A stretch of DNA of 64,000 nt from Streptomyces griseoloalbus (GCA_014650015.1 BMUD01000004.1:62001-126000); one strand, 5' to 3'. Shown: positions 42,660 to 51,392, counted from the first letter of the stretch. The notes: a model not told the origin generated them from the letters alone. Numbers and translations: made by a program.

Positions 42660-44363
42660 TCAGTGGCAGGCGGAGCAGTCGTCGCCGGGGGCCACCGGGT
42701 GCCGGGTCGCCAGGTGGTGGGTCTCCAGCCGGCAGAAGCAGGACGCCTCGATCGGTACGTCCGCCAGCGCGACCGCCAGCTTGAGCTGCTGGGCGACGAT
42801 CGCCGCCTCGCCCGGCTTGCCGGTGCGCAGCAGGCACTCGTGGAATCCGTGCAGCGCCCAGACGTTCCCCGGGTGTTGCAGGGGCCGGGGCAGGGTGTCG
42901 TCGAGGCCGAGGTCGGCGCGGTACACCGCCTCGGCCTCCGCGACGCGGCCCCGCTCGAGCAGCAGTGCCCCGTAGGCGTGCCGGGTGGGCTGCATCCAGC
43001 CCCAGGGCTCGTCGTAGGGCAGGTTGTCGTCCAGTTCGACGGACCGCTCCAGCGCGGCGAAGGCGATGTCGTACTCGCCCTCGCGGTAGGCGAGTTCGCC
43101 GTCCAGCATCGCTGCCGCGATGTCGAGGATGTCCCGGCAGGTGTTGTTGAAGAGCATCCGGGTCCCGGGGACGCGGCTCACGGCCGCGCGGAAGTTCTCC
43201 CGTTCGGCCTCGGCCTCGTCGGTGGCACCGGTCGCGGACAGGGCCACGCCACGGGCGTAGTGGAGCATGGCGGTGGTGACGCAGTGGAGTTCGGGGTCGG
43301 CGGGGAACGGCAGCGCCAGGATGTCGTCCCAGCGGCCGAAGCGGATCAGGACATGGACGCGCATCGCCAGGAACCCCTCGAGCCAGTCGGCCATGGGTGG
43401 GCTCTGCACCCGGAGCAGCTTTTCGGGGATGGCTGCTTCGAGCCGTGCGGCGGCGTCCAGGGCGGTCTTCGACTGCCCGGCGAACATGGCGCCGTAGATC
43501 CTGAAGTGGTGGTTGTGGGCGCGGTAGAGGGTGTAGAAGTTCATGGCGCCCGCGCGCCGGAGGTACTTCTCGTCGGCGGCGATGGCGAGGGCGTTGTCCG
43601 ACATGACCCGGCGGTAGTCGCCGCACAGGACTTCCAGGTGCGAGGGCATGTGGTGCAGATGCCCGGCGTCGGGCACGGCTCCGCGCAGCCGGTCGGCGAC
43701 GGTGAGGGCCGCTTCCGGCGTGGGGGACATCTCCATCAGGTGGATGTACAGGTGGAGGATCCCGGGGTGCCGGGCGCCGGCGCCGGTGGCGAGCGCGCCG
43801 TCGAGCACCGCCTTGGCCTCCAGGGTGCGGGCGCCGTCGGCCGGGCGGCCCGTCCTGAGGTCCCAGAGCCGCCAGGGGGTGAGGTTCATCAGGGCGTCGG
43901 CGCAGAGGGTGGCCACGTCCAGGTCGCCGGGGGCGCTCTCGTACACCGCGAGCATCCGGTCCGCGTACGGCTCGTTCCACACCGAGCAGTCCTTGGTGAC
44001 CTGCGCCTGGGGGTAGCGGGCGCGCAGGGCTTCGATGAGGGCCCGCTCGACGGGTGTGGCGTGCGCGGCCCTCTCGTGCGCCCGCTCCACCGCGCCGTGG
44101 GTGCGTTCGACCGCGCGGACGAGTTCGTCGCTGTCGAAGGCCTCCCAGGGTTTGTTGTAGTTGGGGCCGAGCGCGTAGGCGATGCCCCAGTGGGCCATGG
44201 CGCAGTCGGGGTCGGCCCCGGCCGCCTTCTCGAAACAGGCGACCGCCTCCTCGTGGTTGAACGCGTAGGTCCACAGCAACCCTCGGTCGAACCAGAGTTG
44301 GGCTTCGGCGGAGGAGGTCGTCACGGGTCGGCCGTGGGTGCCGAGGTCGTAGTAGTCGTCCAT
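42660..44363 (-). CDS. TPR-repeat protein
   Basis: A 567-residue helical protein. It opens DDYYDLGTHGRPVTTSSAEAQLWFDRGLLWTYAFNHEEAVACFEKAAGADPDCAMAHWGIAYALGPNYNKPW, with a clear TPR unit at about 25-65. Further helical pairs continue to about 530 (e.g. LLFNNTCRDILDIAAAMLDGELAYREGEYDIAFAALERSVELDD). The conserved HLHHMPSHLEV and YRAHNHHF suggest a metal- or ligand-binding surface. The C-terminus ends with HPVAPGDDCSACH, a CxxCH-like tail. The ATG at 44363 follows GGGAGG. No signal peptide. The function is unknown; homologous bacterial tetratricopeptide proteins are uncharacterised. Confidence 0.88.
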   Translation of the reverse strand: MDDYYDLGTHGRPVTTSSAEAQLWFDRGLLWTYAFNHEEAVACFEKAAGADPDCAMAHWGIAYALGPNYNKPWEAFDSDELVRAVERTHGAVERAHERAAHATPVERALIEALRARYPQAQVTKDCSVWNEPYADRMLAVYESAPGDLDVATLCADALMNLTPWRLWDLRTGRPADGARTLEAKAVLDGALATGAGARHPGILHLYIHLMEMSPTPEAALTVADRLRGAVPDAGHLHHMPSHLEVLCGDYRRVMSDNALAIAADEKYLRRAGAMNFYTLYRAHNHHFRIYGAMFAGQSKTALDAAARLEAAIPEKLLRVQSPPMADWLEGFLAMRVHVLIRFGRWDDILALPFPADPELHCVTTAMLHYARGVALSATGATDEAEAERENFRAAVSRVPGTRMLFNNTCRDILDIAAAMLDGELAYREGEYDIAFAALERSVELDDNLPYDEPWGWMQPTRHAYGALLLERGRVAEAEAVYRADLGLDDTLPRPLQHPGNVWALHGFHECLLRTGKPGEAAIVAQQLKLAVALADVPIEASCFCRLETHHLATRHPVAPGDDCSACH

Positions 44364-44678
44364 GCTGTGCCTCCCGGGGACGCGGATGGGCCGGCCGCCG
44401 CTGCGCCGGCGACGAACGCCCCATGGGGACGAAACCGACGATAGCGGGGCACAAGCGCTCGCGCAGGCATCACCCGGCGCGCACCCCCTCCCGCCCCCTT
44501 GACACCGATCCCTCACGACGGGCGTACGAGCGGACACAGCGCGTCATCGACGCGCTCGGGGCGCGCCGTTCGTTCGCGTCCGCATGTGCCGACCGGCTGG
44601 CACGGGTCGCGGGGCGCTCCCTAGGATGTATTCCCTGTCCAGCCCGTCCAGTTGGCGTGGCATTCCGCAGGGGGAACG
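44364..44678. other. 315-bp divergent intergenic region
   Basis: This separates the TPR gene and the methyltransferase gene. No gene was recognised. A candidate promoter for the methyltransferase is near its right end (44597-44627). Confidence 0.4.
44597..44627 (+). promoter_or_regulatory. Candidate promoter of the methyltransferase gene
   Basis: CTGGCA at 44597-44602 and TAGGAT at 44622-44627 are 19 bases apart (18 if the -35 is read as TGGCAC), a fair match to a housekeeping HrdB-type promoter. It would give a leader of about 45 bases. Inferred from sequence only. Confidence 0.3.
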
Positions 44679-45500
44679 ATGCAGACCGGTAAGCAGCTGT
44701 CCACCGACATCGACGCGACCGTGCCGACGGCCGCGCGCATGTACGACTACTACCTGGGCGGCAAGGACAACTACGCGGCCGACCGTGCCGCGGTCGAGGA
44801 ACTCGACAAGAAGGTGCCCAGCACGCGCCGCCTGGCCCTGAACAACCGGCGTTTCCTCCAGCGGGTGGTGCGGACCCTCACGCAGGAGTACGGGATCCGG
44901 CAGTACCTCGACCACGGCTCCGGCCTGCCCACCCAGGACAACGTCCACCAGGTCGCGCAGCGCATCGACCCGACCACCCACGTGGTGTACGTCGACAACG
45001 ACCCGATGGTGCTGGTGCATGGCCGGGCCCTGCTGGAGCAGGACCAGCGCACCGCGGTCATCCAGGCCGACATGCGCGACACCGACGCGATATTCGGCCA
45101 CGCCGAGACCCAGCGGCTGATCGACTTCTCGGAGCCGGTCTGCGTGCTGTTCAACTCGGTGTTCCACTGCATCCCGGACAGCGACACCGACGGTCCGCTC
45201 GCCCTGGCCCGCCAGGTGCGCGAACGGCTGGCGCCGGGCAGCTTCATGGTGATGTGCCAGCTGGTCAGCGAGGATCCGGAGGTCCGCGAGTTCGTCACGG
45301 ACTTCATGAACCAGGCCACCCACGGACATTGGGGCCGCGTGCGCCAGGAGAAGGACGTGGAGTCGTACTTCGAGGGACTGGAGATCCTGGAGCCGGGGCT
45401 GGTGGAGGTGTCCACCTGGCGTCCGGACAGCGAGGTGGCGCCGCGTCAGCTCACTAAGGAGTGGATCGAGTTCGGCGGCGTGGGCCGGCTCCCGCAGTAA
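44679..45500 (+). CDS. SAM-dependent methyltransferase (Methyltransf_19, DUF574)
   Basis: A 273-residue member of the DUF574 methyltransferases, which are numerous in Streptomyces. The diagnostic N-terminus is AARMYDYYLGGKDNYAADRAAVE. The SAM-binding region is LDHGSGLPTQDNVHQVAQ, VVYVDNDPMVLVHGRALL is the adenine loop, and IPDSDTDGPLALARQVRERLAPGSFMVM follows. The ATG at 44679 has AGGGGG upstream; an in-frame GTG/TTG 27 bases earlier lacks one. The substrate is unknown; small-molecule methylation is assumed for the family. It stands alone, converging on the XRE regulator gene. Confidence 0.93.
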   Translation: MQTGKQLSTDIDATVPTAARMYDYYLGGKDNYAADRAAVEELDKKVPSTRRLALNNRRFLQRVVRTLTQEYGIRQYLDHGSGLPTQDNVHQVAQRIDPTTHVVYVDNDPMVLVHGRALLEQDQRTAVIQADMRDTDAIFGHAETQRLIDFSEPVCVLFNSVFHCIPDSDTDGPLALARQVRERLAPGSFMVMCQLVSEDPEVREFVTDFMNQATHGHWGRVRQEKDVESYFEGLEILEPGLVEVSTWRPDSEVAPRQLTKEWIEFGGVGRLPQ

Positions 45501-45626
45501 CCCCCGACCACACGACGCGCCCGGCCGGACCACTCGAAGGACCGGCGAGGGGCGTCGGCGCCTCCGGTCGGAGCGTTCAGCCGGCGTCGCCGGTGGTCAA
45601 CGCCCGGTCCGCGCGCCCGGCCGCCG

Positions 45627-46547
45627 CTACGACGCGGAGTAGCGATCCTTGATCGTCCTGCGCAGCAGCTCCACGGAGTCGCGGGGCCGGAGCGCCTCGT
45701 CGGCGAGGCGGTCCAGCGCGATCCGGTACTCCTCCGTCTCGTCGCGGTCCTCGAGGAAGTTGGCGCTCCTGATGTGCTCCAGGTAGACCACGTCGGGCAG
45801 ATCGAGTCCGCCGAAGCGCAGATAGGTGACCGGGATGGCGGGAGCGGACGCGTTCGTCACGTCCAGCGGCACGATCTGCACCGTCACATTGGACCGCTCG
45901 GCCATCGTCACCAGGTGCTCGAGCTGCTCGCGCATCACCCCGGAACCGCCCAGGACGCGCAGGAGAACCGACTCGTCGATGACGGCCCACAGCTGCGGCG
46001 CACCCTCGCGCAGCAGCAGCTCGGCCCGGTGCATGCGCAGTTCCACCCTGCGCTCCACCTCACCCGCCGGGGCGTTGGGCAGCCCCCGCTCGACCACCGC
46101 GCGCGTGTAGGCGGCGGTCTGCAGCAGTCCGGGAACATACTGGATCTCGAACGTACGGATCGTGGCGGCGGCCTCCTGGAGCCCGACCAGACGGTCGAAC
46201 CACTCCGGCATCAACCGCTTGTCGTACCGCTGCCACCAGCCCGGCTCCCCGGCCCGCCGCAACAGTTTGACCAGCACCGAGGCCTCGTACTCGTCGGTGC
46301 GGTACAGCTTCAGCAACGCCCGGACATCGCCCTCGGTCGGCGGGCGGCGGCTCTTGCCGGACTCGATGCGGGACAGCTTCGCCGCACTGAAGCCGACGGT
46401 GCGCGCCGCCTGGTCCTGGGACAGTCCGGCATCCTCACGGAAGCCCGCGAGCTGCACGCCGACCAGCATCTTCAGCAGGGTCGGAGCCGGTTCGGACCTG
46501 TCCAGATACGGTTCCAGACGGGAGATGCGATGCGACGCGGCGGACAT
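45627..46547 (-). CDS. XRE-family regulator with DUF5753 (WhiJ/Scr1-like)
   Basis: A 306-residue regulator. The helix-turn-helix at about 30-85 reads LAGFREDAGLSQDQAARTVGFSAAKLSRIESGKSRRPPTEGDVRALLKLY. The DUF5753 sensor domain at about 110-295 contains IRTFEIQYVPGLLQTAAYTRAVV, RVELRMHRAELL, APQLWAVIDESVLLRVLGG and DLPDVVYLEHIRSANFLED. These proteins pair with small DUF397 proteins and often HATPase proteins in Streptomyces developmental loci of the whiJ type, and both partners follow here. The ATG at 46547 has GGGAG before it. It probably binds the palindrome in the DUF397/HATPase promoter region. Confidence 0.93.
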   Translation of the reverse strand: MSAASHRISRLEPYLDRSEPAPTLLKMLVGVQLAGFREDAGLSQDQAARTVGFSAAKLSRIESGKSRRPPTEGDVRALLKLYRTDEYEASVLVKLLRRAGEPGWWQRYDKRLMPEWFDRLVGLQEAAATIRTFEIQYVPGLLQTAAYTRAVVERGLPNAPAGEVERRVELRMHRAELLLREGAPQLWAVIDESVLLRVLGGSGVMREQLEHLVTMAERSNVTVQIVPLDVTNASAPAIPVTYLRFGGLDLPDVVYLEHIRSANFLEDRDETEEYRIALDRLADEALRPRDSVELLRRTIKDRYSAS

Positions 46548-46780
46548 CCTGACTCCCAGCAGACCGGCACAAGGGCGACCAACATTATCGCACCTGACTC
46601 TGCCTCACCGCAGCGGCACGCGGAAGCCCCACAGAAGTCGGAAGTTGGGGCTCCACTTCACCGGCGCCGCCCGAGCGGCCCGCGCCGGCTTCCCGGGGCG
46701 GTCGGACAAGACGGTTGTACGAGGTAGATCGGACGCGATGGGAAGACCCGGTGGCCAGACCCGGTGGTCAGCCGAGGTGG

Positions 46781-47044
46781 TCAGACGAGGTGGTCGAATT
46801 CGCCGTCCTTCGCACCGGCCAGGAAGGCCGCCAGCTCCGCGGGCGTGTAGATGAGGGCGGGGCCGTCGGGGTCACGGGAGTTGCGCATCGCGATCCCTCC
46901 GCCGGTCAGCGGTGCCAGCTCGACGCAGTTGCCCTCGGCGTTGCTGTGCCGGCTCTTGATCCAGCGGGCGTCCAGCTGGCTGGCCCGCACTCCGTTCCGC
47001 ACTCCTGGCACCGCTGTCTCCTTGCTCTTCTCGTGTCCCGCCAC
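46781..47044 (-). CDS. DUF397 protein
   Basis: An 87-residue DUF397 protein. The domain covers ARWIKSRHSNAEGNCVELAPLTGGGIAMRNSRDPDGPALIYTPAELAAFLAGAKDGEFD, with the invariant W.KS..S...GNCVE, A.RDS-type (here MRNSRDP) and F...K.GEFD elements. DUF397 proteins act with adjacent XRE-DUF5753 regulators as toxin-antitoxin-like or developmental modules. The GTG at 47044 is used; the N-terminal 25 residues are variable. It is upstream of the XRE gene on the same strand and divergent from the HATPase gene. Confidence 0.95.
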   Translation of the reverse strand: MAGHEKSKETAVPGVRNGVRASQLDARWIKSRHSNAEGNCVELAPLTGGGIAMRNSRDPDGPALIYTPAELAAFLAGAKDGEFDHLV

Positions 47045-47072
47045 GCACGGGGAAAAATCTCACGCAATTTCT

Positions 47073-47109
47073 CGTGCAATTGCACGCGAGCGCCCTCAGC
47101 GTGGATAAT
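47073..47109 (+). promoter_or_regulatory. Palindrome overlapping the promoter of the WhiJ-like locus HATPase
   Basis: CGTGCAATTGCACG (47073-47086) is a perfect palindrome. Its right half supplies TTGCAC (47080-47085), which is followed 18 bases later by GATAAT (47104-47109), a good promoter for the rightward HATPase gene. A related CACGCAATT lies at 47061-47069. A regulator bound here would cover the -35 box. Confidence 0.65.
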
Positions 47110-47168
47110 AGCTGCGGCGTCAACCCCCGTGTCGGCGCCCTGTCCTGACGTCGCATCGAGGAGATGCC

Positions 47169-47729
47169 GTGTCATCACCTGCGTATCAAGTGCTCCGGCC
47201 GCCGGCCGCGGCCATGGTGCGGTCGGGTGTTCCCGGCGCGGCGCCGGCGTTCCCGTACAACCCGCTCCCGGCGGCGCCGCACGAGGAACCCCACTCGATA
47301 CCGGAGACGGCCCGCGCCGCGTCCGCCTCGATGGCGCTGCGCATCGCACACGGCCCGGAGGGCCTCGCCCGGGCGCGGTCCTTCACCCGGGACACCCTGC
47401 ACGGCTGGTCGCTCGCCCACCACTGCGACGACGCCACCCTCGTGATGACCGAGCTCGCCGCCAACGCCGTGACCCACGCGGCGCCGCGGTGCGCCGGTGC
47501 GCCGGACGTCCGGCTGGGGTTCCGCCTGGAGCCGGCGCACCTGCTGCTCACCGTCTCCGACCCCGACGACCACGCGCCCGTCCTCGCGCCCGGTGCCGTC
47601 TCCGACCTGGAGGAGCACGGCCGGGGCCTGTGCATCGTCGACGCCCTGTCCGAGGCGTGGGGCTGGACCCCCACCCCTCCGGCGGGCAAGACGGTGTGGG
47701 CCCGGTTGTCGACCCGCCCGCCCACCTGA
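47169..47729 (+). CDS. HATPase anti-sigma-like kinase (AbaA-like) of the WhiJ-type locus
   Basis: A 186-residue protein with a variable 60-residue N-terminus and an RsbW-like HATPase_c domain. It contains RSFTRDTLHGWSLAHHCDDATLVMTELAANAVTHAAP (N-box) and LLTVSDPDDHAPVL, then SDLEEHGRGLCIVDALSEAWGWTPTPPAGKTVWARL. It is the third typical member of whiJ/abaA-type clusters, likely binding ATP and a sigma or STAS partner. The GTG at 47169 follows GAGGAG. A palindromic promoter precedes it. The next gene begins 29 bases after its stop. Confidence 0.9.
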   Translation: MSSPAYQVLRPPAAAMVRSGVPGAAPAFPYNPLPAAPHEEPHSIPETARAASASMALRIAHGPEGLARARSFTRDTLHGWSLAHHCDDATLVMTELAANAVTHAAPRCAGAPDVRLGFRLEPAHLLLTVSDPDDHAPVLAPGAVSDLEEHGRGLCIVDALSEAWGWTPTPPAGKTVWARLSTRPPT

Positions 47730-47758
47730 CACGACTGCCGCGGAAAGGCACCCACGCC

Positions 47759-48304
47759 ATGCGCAGCGCTTCTACGGAACAGCCGAGCAGCGAGCGCCCA
47801 GTGCGCCACACCTCCCCCACCGGAGTGGCCCGGTCCACCCCTCTCACGGCACTGTCCCGCGTGCCGTGGGCCGAGATGCAGGACTCCACCGGATCGGCCG
47901 CGGCCATCCCCCTCCTGCTCAACGGCATCGCCTGGGGGGACGCCAGTACGGCCCGGGCCGCCCTGGAGGATCTGCGCAAGCGGATCTGTCAGTACGGCTT
48001 CGTCACGGAACAGGCGACCGCCGCCACGGTCCCCTTCCTCTGGGAGCTGGCCCAGCTGCCGCACGTCACCTGCCGGGCCCAGATCATCCAGCTGCTCAAG
48101 GCCATCGCCGACGCCCGGCAGTGGGAGAGCACCGCCGCCGCGTATCCCAAGCTGCTCAACCACCGCGAGAACCCGGTGGTGTGGGAGCGCAAGGCCCGGC
48201 AGGCGGTGCGCGCCCGGCGCGGCGACCTGAAGCGGCTGCTGGCGGAGCAGGACACCGAGATCGCCCGCGCCACCACGGAACTGGCCCGCGCACTGGCCGA
48301 CTGA
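47759..48304 (+). CDS. Conserved hypothetical protein next to the WhiJ-type locus
   Basis: A 181-residue soluble, helical protein. The N-terminal 40 residues are disordered. The rest, LSRVPWAEMQDSTGSAAAIPLLLNGIAWGDASTARAALEDLRKRICQYGFVTEQATAATVPFLWELAQLPHVTCRAQIIQLLKAIADAR, looks like HEAT/ARM-type helical pairs. No catalytic motif. The ATG at 47759 follows GGAAAGG. It probably shares a transcript with the HATPase gene 29 bases upstream. A protein-interaction role is plausible, but nothing more can be said. Confidence 0.78.
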   Translation: MRSASTEQPSSERPVRHTSPTGVARSTPLTALSRVPWAEMQDSTGSAAAIPLLLNGIAWGDASTARAALEDLRKRICQYGFVTEQATAATVPFLWELAQLPHVTCRAQIIQLLKAIADARQWESTAAAYPKLLNHRENPVVWERKARQAVRARRGDLKRLLAEQDTEIARATTELARALAD

Positions 48305-48509
48305 GGCCAGGGGCCGGGATGCGCCGGGGTGGCCCGGTCATGGAACGCGCGCGACCTTCGGGGGACGAGTCGCGCGCTGGGGGGAGGGTCGCGCGCGGTC
48401 AAGGGGGGACGGCCGCGCGCGACCCGCGGCCCGGTCACGAGGCGGTGATCCGCCGGTCGAGTGGGGGCCGCCCCTCGCCTCGCGTGGCGCGGCAGTGTAG
48501 ACATGGCAC

Positions 48510-51248
48510 ATGGTCCGACTCATGGGTCGATCCCAGACCCGGTCGCCCCTGCGGCCCGGCGCCGCCGCGTCCGTACGGCGCCGACGGGAAGCGAGCGGCC
48601 GCTCGCGGTGGCGTCCGGCGGCGGTACTGCGGTCGGTGCTGAGCGGGCGCAGCGTCGCCGGACAGGTGTTCGTGCTGCACCTGATGATCGTGCTGCTGCT
48701 GGTGGTGGCCGCTGTCGTGGCACTGGTTCTCCAGGTGCGCAGGGACAGCACGCAGGAGGCCCGCCATCGCTCGCTCGCCGTCGCCGAGACCTTCGCGAAC
48801 GCGCCGGGCGTCGTCGAGGCGCTGGACTCCCCGGACCCCACGGCCGTGCTCCAGCCACGCGCCGAGGCGGCCCGCGAGCAGGCGCACGTCGACTTCGTCG
48901 TCGTCATGAACACCGACGGCATTCGCTACACACATCCCGAGCCGGACCGCATCGGCAAGAAGTTCGTCGGCACCATCGCGCCCGCGCTGGCCGGAAAGCC
49001 GGTGGTGGAGGAGATCGAGGGCACCATCGGACAGCTGGTGCAGGCGGTGGTGCCGGTGGAGGATCCCGACGGCACGGTGGTGGGCCTGGTGTCGGCGGGC
49101 ATCACGACCGAGCACGTCGGAGGGGCCACGGAGGACCAGCTGCCGCTCGTCCTGAGCGCGGCGCTCGCCGCGCTCGCCCTGGCCACCGCGGGCGCCGCCC
49201 TGGTCAGCAGACGGCTGCTCCGCCAGACCCACGGCCTGGGCCCGCACGAGATGACCCGGATGTACGAACACCACGACGCGGTGCTGCACGCGGTGCGCGA
49301 AGGGGTGATCATCGTCGACGGGGACGGGACCCTGATGCTCGCCAACGACGAGGCGCACCGGTTGTACGACCTGCCGGGGGACGCCGAAGGCCGGCACGTA
49401 CTGGACATCGGCCTCGATCCCGGCACCGCCGACCTGCTGTCCTCGGGACGGGTCGCCACGGACGAGGTGCATCTGGTGGGCGACCGGCTGCTGGCGGTCA
49501 ACCAGCGGCCCACCGACCGCGCGGGCGGCCCGCCCGGCAGCGTCGCCACGGTGCGCGACTCCACCGAGCTGCGCGCCTTGTCCGGCCGGGCCGAGGCGTC
49601 CCGCGAGCGGCTCAACATGCTCTACGACGCGGGCGTGGGCATCGGGACGAGTCTGGACGTCACCCGCACCGCCGAGGAGCTCGCCGAGCTGGCCGTGCCC
49701 CGGTTCGCCGACTTCGTCACGGTCGACCTGTTCGAGTCGGTGCTGTCCGGCGGCCACCCGGACGCGGCCGCCACGCTGCGCCGCACGGCCATGACGGGGA
49801 TCGCCGAGGACGCCCCGCTCTACCCCAAGGAGGAGAAGATCCGCTGGGTCGGGTCCTCCCCGCAGTCCCTCAGCCTCACCACCGGCCGGCCGGTCCTGGA
49901 GCCGCGGCTCGGCGAGGCGCCGGGCTGGCAGGCACAGGACCTCGAGCGCTCCGGACAGATCGTGGAGTACGGCATCCACTCGCTGATCACGGTTCCGCTG
50001 CGGGCCGGCGCCCTGGTACTGGGCGTGGTCAGCTTCTGGCGGTCGCGGAAGCCGGAGCCGTTCGACACCGACGAGCTGGCCCTGGCGGAGGAGCTGGTCG
50101 CCCGGGCCGCGGTCTCCATCGACAACGCCCGCCGCTACACGCGCGAGCACAGCATGGCGGTGACGCTCCAGCGCAGCCTGCTGCCGCGCACGCTGCCCGA
50201 GCAGAGCGCCCTGGAGATCGCCTACCGCTACCTTCCCGCGCAGGCCGGGGTGGGCGGGGACTGGTTCGACGTCCTGCCGCTGTCCGGCGCCCGGGTCGCG
50301 CTGGTGGTCGGCGACGTCGTCGGGCACGGCCTGCACGCCGCGGCCACCATGGGGCGGCTGCGTACGGCGGTGCACAACTTCTCCGCGCTCGACCTCCCGC
50401 CCGAGGAGCTCCTCGCCCTGCTCGACGAGCTGGTCGTCCGCATCGACCAGGACGAGACCCCGGACGAGCACAGCGCCCCGGTCACCGGGGCGACCTGTCT
50501 GTACGCCGTCTACGACCCGGTCTCGCGGCACTGCACCGTCGCCCGCGCCGGGCACCCCCCGCCGGCCCTGGTCCGCCCCGACGGCAGCGTGGAGTTCTGG
50601 GACGTGCCCGCCGGCCCTCCGCTGGGACTGGGCGGACTGCCGTTCGAGTCGGCCGAACGGGAACTGCCGGAGGGCAGTCGGCTGGTCCTCTACACCGACG
50701 GGCTGGTCGAGGACCGGCGGCACGACATCGACGTCGGCCTGGAGGAGCTGCGCGAGGCCCTGTCCCGGGCCGGCGACTCCCCGGAGGACACCTGCAGGGT
50801 CGTACTGGAGTCCCGGCGGCCGGTCCGGGCCGGGGACGACATCGCCCTCATCGTGGCGCGGACCCGGGCGCTGGGCGCCGACCGGGTCGCCGAGTGGCAG
50901 GTGCCGTCCGACCCGGCGGCGGTCGGTGAGGTGCGGGCCGCGGTCAACCGGAAGCTGGCCGCATGGGGGCTGGACGAGTTGGCGTTCGGCACGGAGCTGA
51001 TCCTGAGCGAGCTGGTCACCAACGCGCTCCGCTACGGCGGCGCCCCCATCCGGGTGCGCGTGCTGCGCGACCGCAACCTGATCTGCGAGGTCTACGACAG
51101 CAGCAGCACCTCGCCGCATCTGCGGTACGCGGCCATGACGGACGAGGGCGGACGGGGCCTGTTCCTGGTCGCCCAGCTCGCCGAGCGGTGGGGCACCCGC
51201 TATCTGCCCGCCGGCAAGGTCATCTGGGCGGAACAGCCCATCGGCTGA
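48510..51248 (+). CDS. Membrane sensor: Cache-like, PAS, GAF, SpoIIE phosphatase and HATPase (second copy)
   Basis: A 912-residue relative of the 5685-8363 protein with the same order of parts. A basic N-terminus of about 45 residues precedes transmembrane helix 1 (VFVLHLMIVLLLVVAAVVALVL). The extracytoplasmic sensor, including FVVVMNTDGIRYTHPEPDRIGKKFVGTI, is followed by transmembrane helix 2, PAS, GAF, a PP2C domain (GGDWFD, GDVVGHG, YTDGLVED, GDDIALI) and an HATPase (LSELVTNALRYGG, DEGGRGLFLV). The linker MTRMYEHHDAVLHAVREGV is identical in both proteins, while the ligand pocket differs. It should detect a related small molecule and set the phosphorylation of a sigma-switch protein. The ATG at 48510 or 48522 may be used. 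Confidence 0.92.
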   Translation: MVRLMGRSQTRSPLRPGAAASVRRRREASGRSRWRPAAVLRSVLSGRSVAGQVFVLHLMIVLLLVVAAVVALVLQVRRDSTQEARHRSLAVAETFANAPGVVEALDSPDPTAVLQPRAEAAREQAHVDFVVVMNTDGIRYTHPEPDRIGKKFVGTIAPALAGKPVVEEIEGTIGQLVQAVVPVEDPDGTVVGLVSAGITTEHVGGATEDQLPLVLSAALAALALATAGAALVSRRLLRQTHGLGPHEMTRMYEHHDAVLHAVREGVIIVDGDGTLMLANDEAHRLYDLPGDAEGRHVLDIGLDPGTADLLSSGRVATDEVHLVGDRLLAVNQRPTDRAGGPPGSVATVRDSTELRALSGRAEASRERLNMLYDAGVGIGTSLDVTRTAEELAELAVPRFADFVTVDLFESVLSGGHPDAAATLRRTAMTGIAEDAPLYPKEEKIRWVGSSPQSLSLTTGRPVLEPRLGEAPGWQAQDLERSGQIVEYGIHSLITVPLRAGALVLGVVSFWRSRKPEPFDTDELALAEELVARAAVSIDNARRYTREHSMAVTLQRSLLPRTLPEQSALEIAYRYLPAQAGVGGDWFDVLPLSGARVALVVGDVVGHGLHAAATMGRLRTAVHNFSALDLPPEELLALLDELVVRIDQDETPDEHSAPVTGATCLYAVYDPVSRHCTVARAGHPPPALVRPDGSVEFWDVPAGPPLGLGGLPFESAERELPEGSRLVLYTDGLVEDRRHDIDVGLEELREALSRAGDSPEDTCRVVLESRRPVRAGDDIALIVARTRALGADRVAEWQVPSDPAAVGEVRAAVNRKLAAWGLDELAFGTELILSELVTNALRYGGAPIRVRVLRDRNLICEVYDSSSTSPHLRYAAMTDEGGRGLFLVAQLAERWGTRYLPAGKVIWAEQPIG

Positions 51249-51281
51249 GGTCGAGCGCCCGCATAAGCACCACGGAGAGAT

Positions 51282-51308
51282 CTCATAAGTGAGACTTATG
51301 AGCTCATA
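51282..51308. promoter_or_regulatory. Stacked palindromes upstream of the ferredoxin reductase
   Basis: CTCATAAGT (51282-51290) and ACTTATGAG (51294-51302) form a perfect 9-3-9 inverted repeat. TATGAGCTCATA (51297-51308) is a second perfect palindrome sharing an arm. Three CTCATA arms therefore alternate in orientation, 85-111 bases before the start codon. Confidence 0.75.
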
Positions 51309-51323
51309 GACCGGACCCGCGTA

Positions 51324-51342
51324 CCAGGTAAGGCATGCCTCA
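51324..51342. promoter_or_regulatory. Possible iron box (DmdR/IdeR-type)
   Basis: CCAGGTAAGGCATGCCTCA matches 12 of 19 positions of the DmdR1/IdeR consensus TTAGGTTAGGCTAACCTAA and has a central AGGCATGCCT palindrome. It is followed by TTTAGGC. It lies 51-69 bases upstream of the ferredoxin reductase start, a plausible place for iron control. Confidence 0.35.
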
Positions 51343-51392
51343 GTTTAGGCTTCCCATCGAGACGCCTGTCATCGCTCGAAGGGAACCTGACC

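Noticed and set aside
48435-51119. 894-residue minus-strand frame opposite the second sensor phosphatase
   Set aside because: Shadow of a gene with five recognisable domains. The same kind of shadow occurs opposite the 5685-8363 gene (5265-7055 and 7119-8339).
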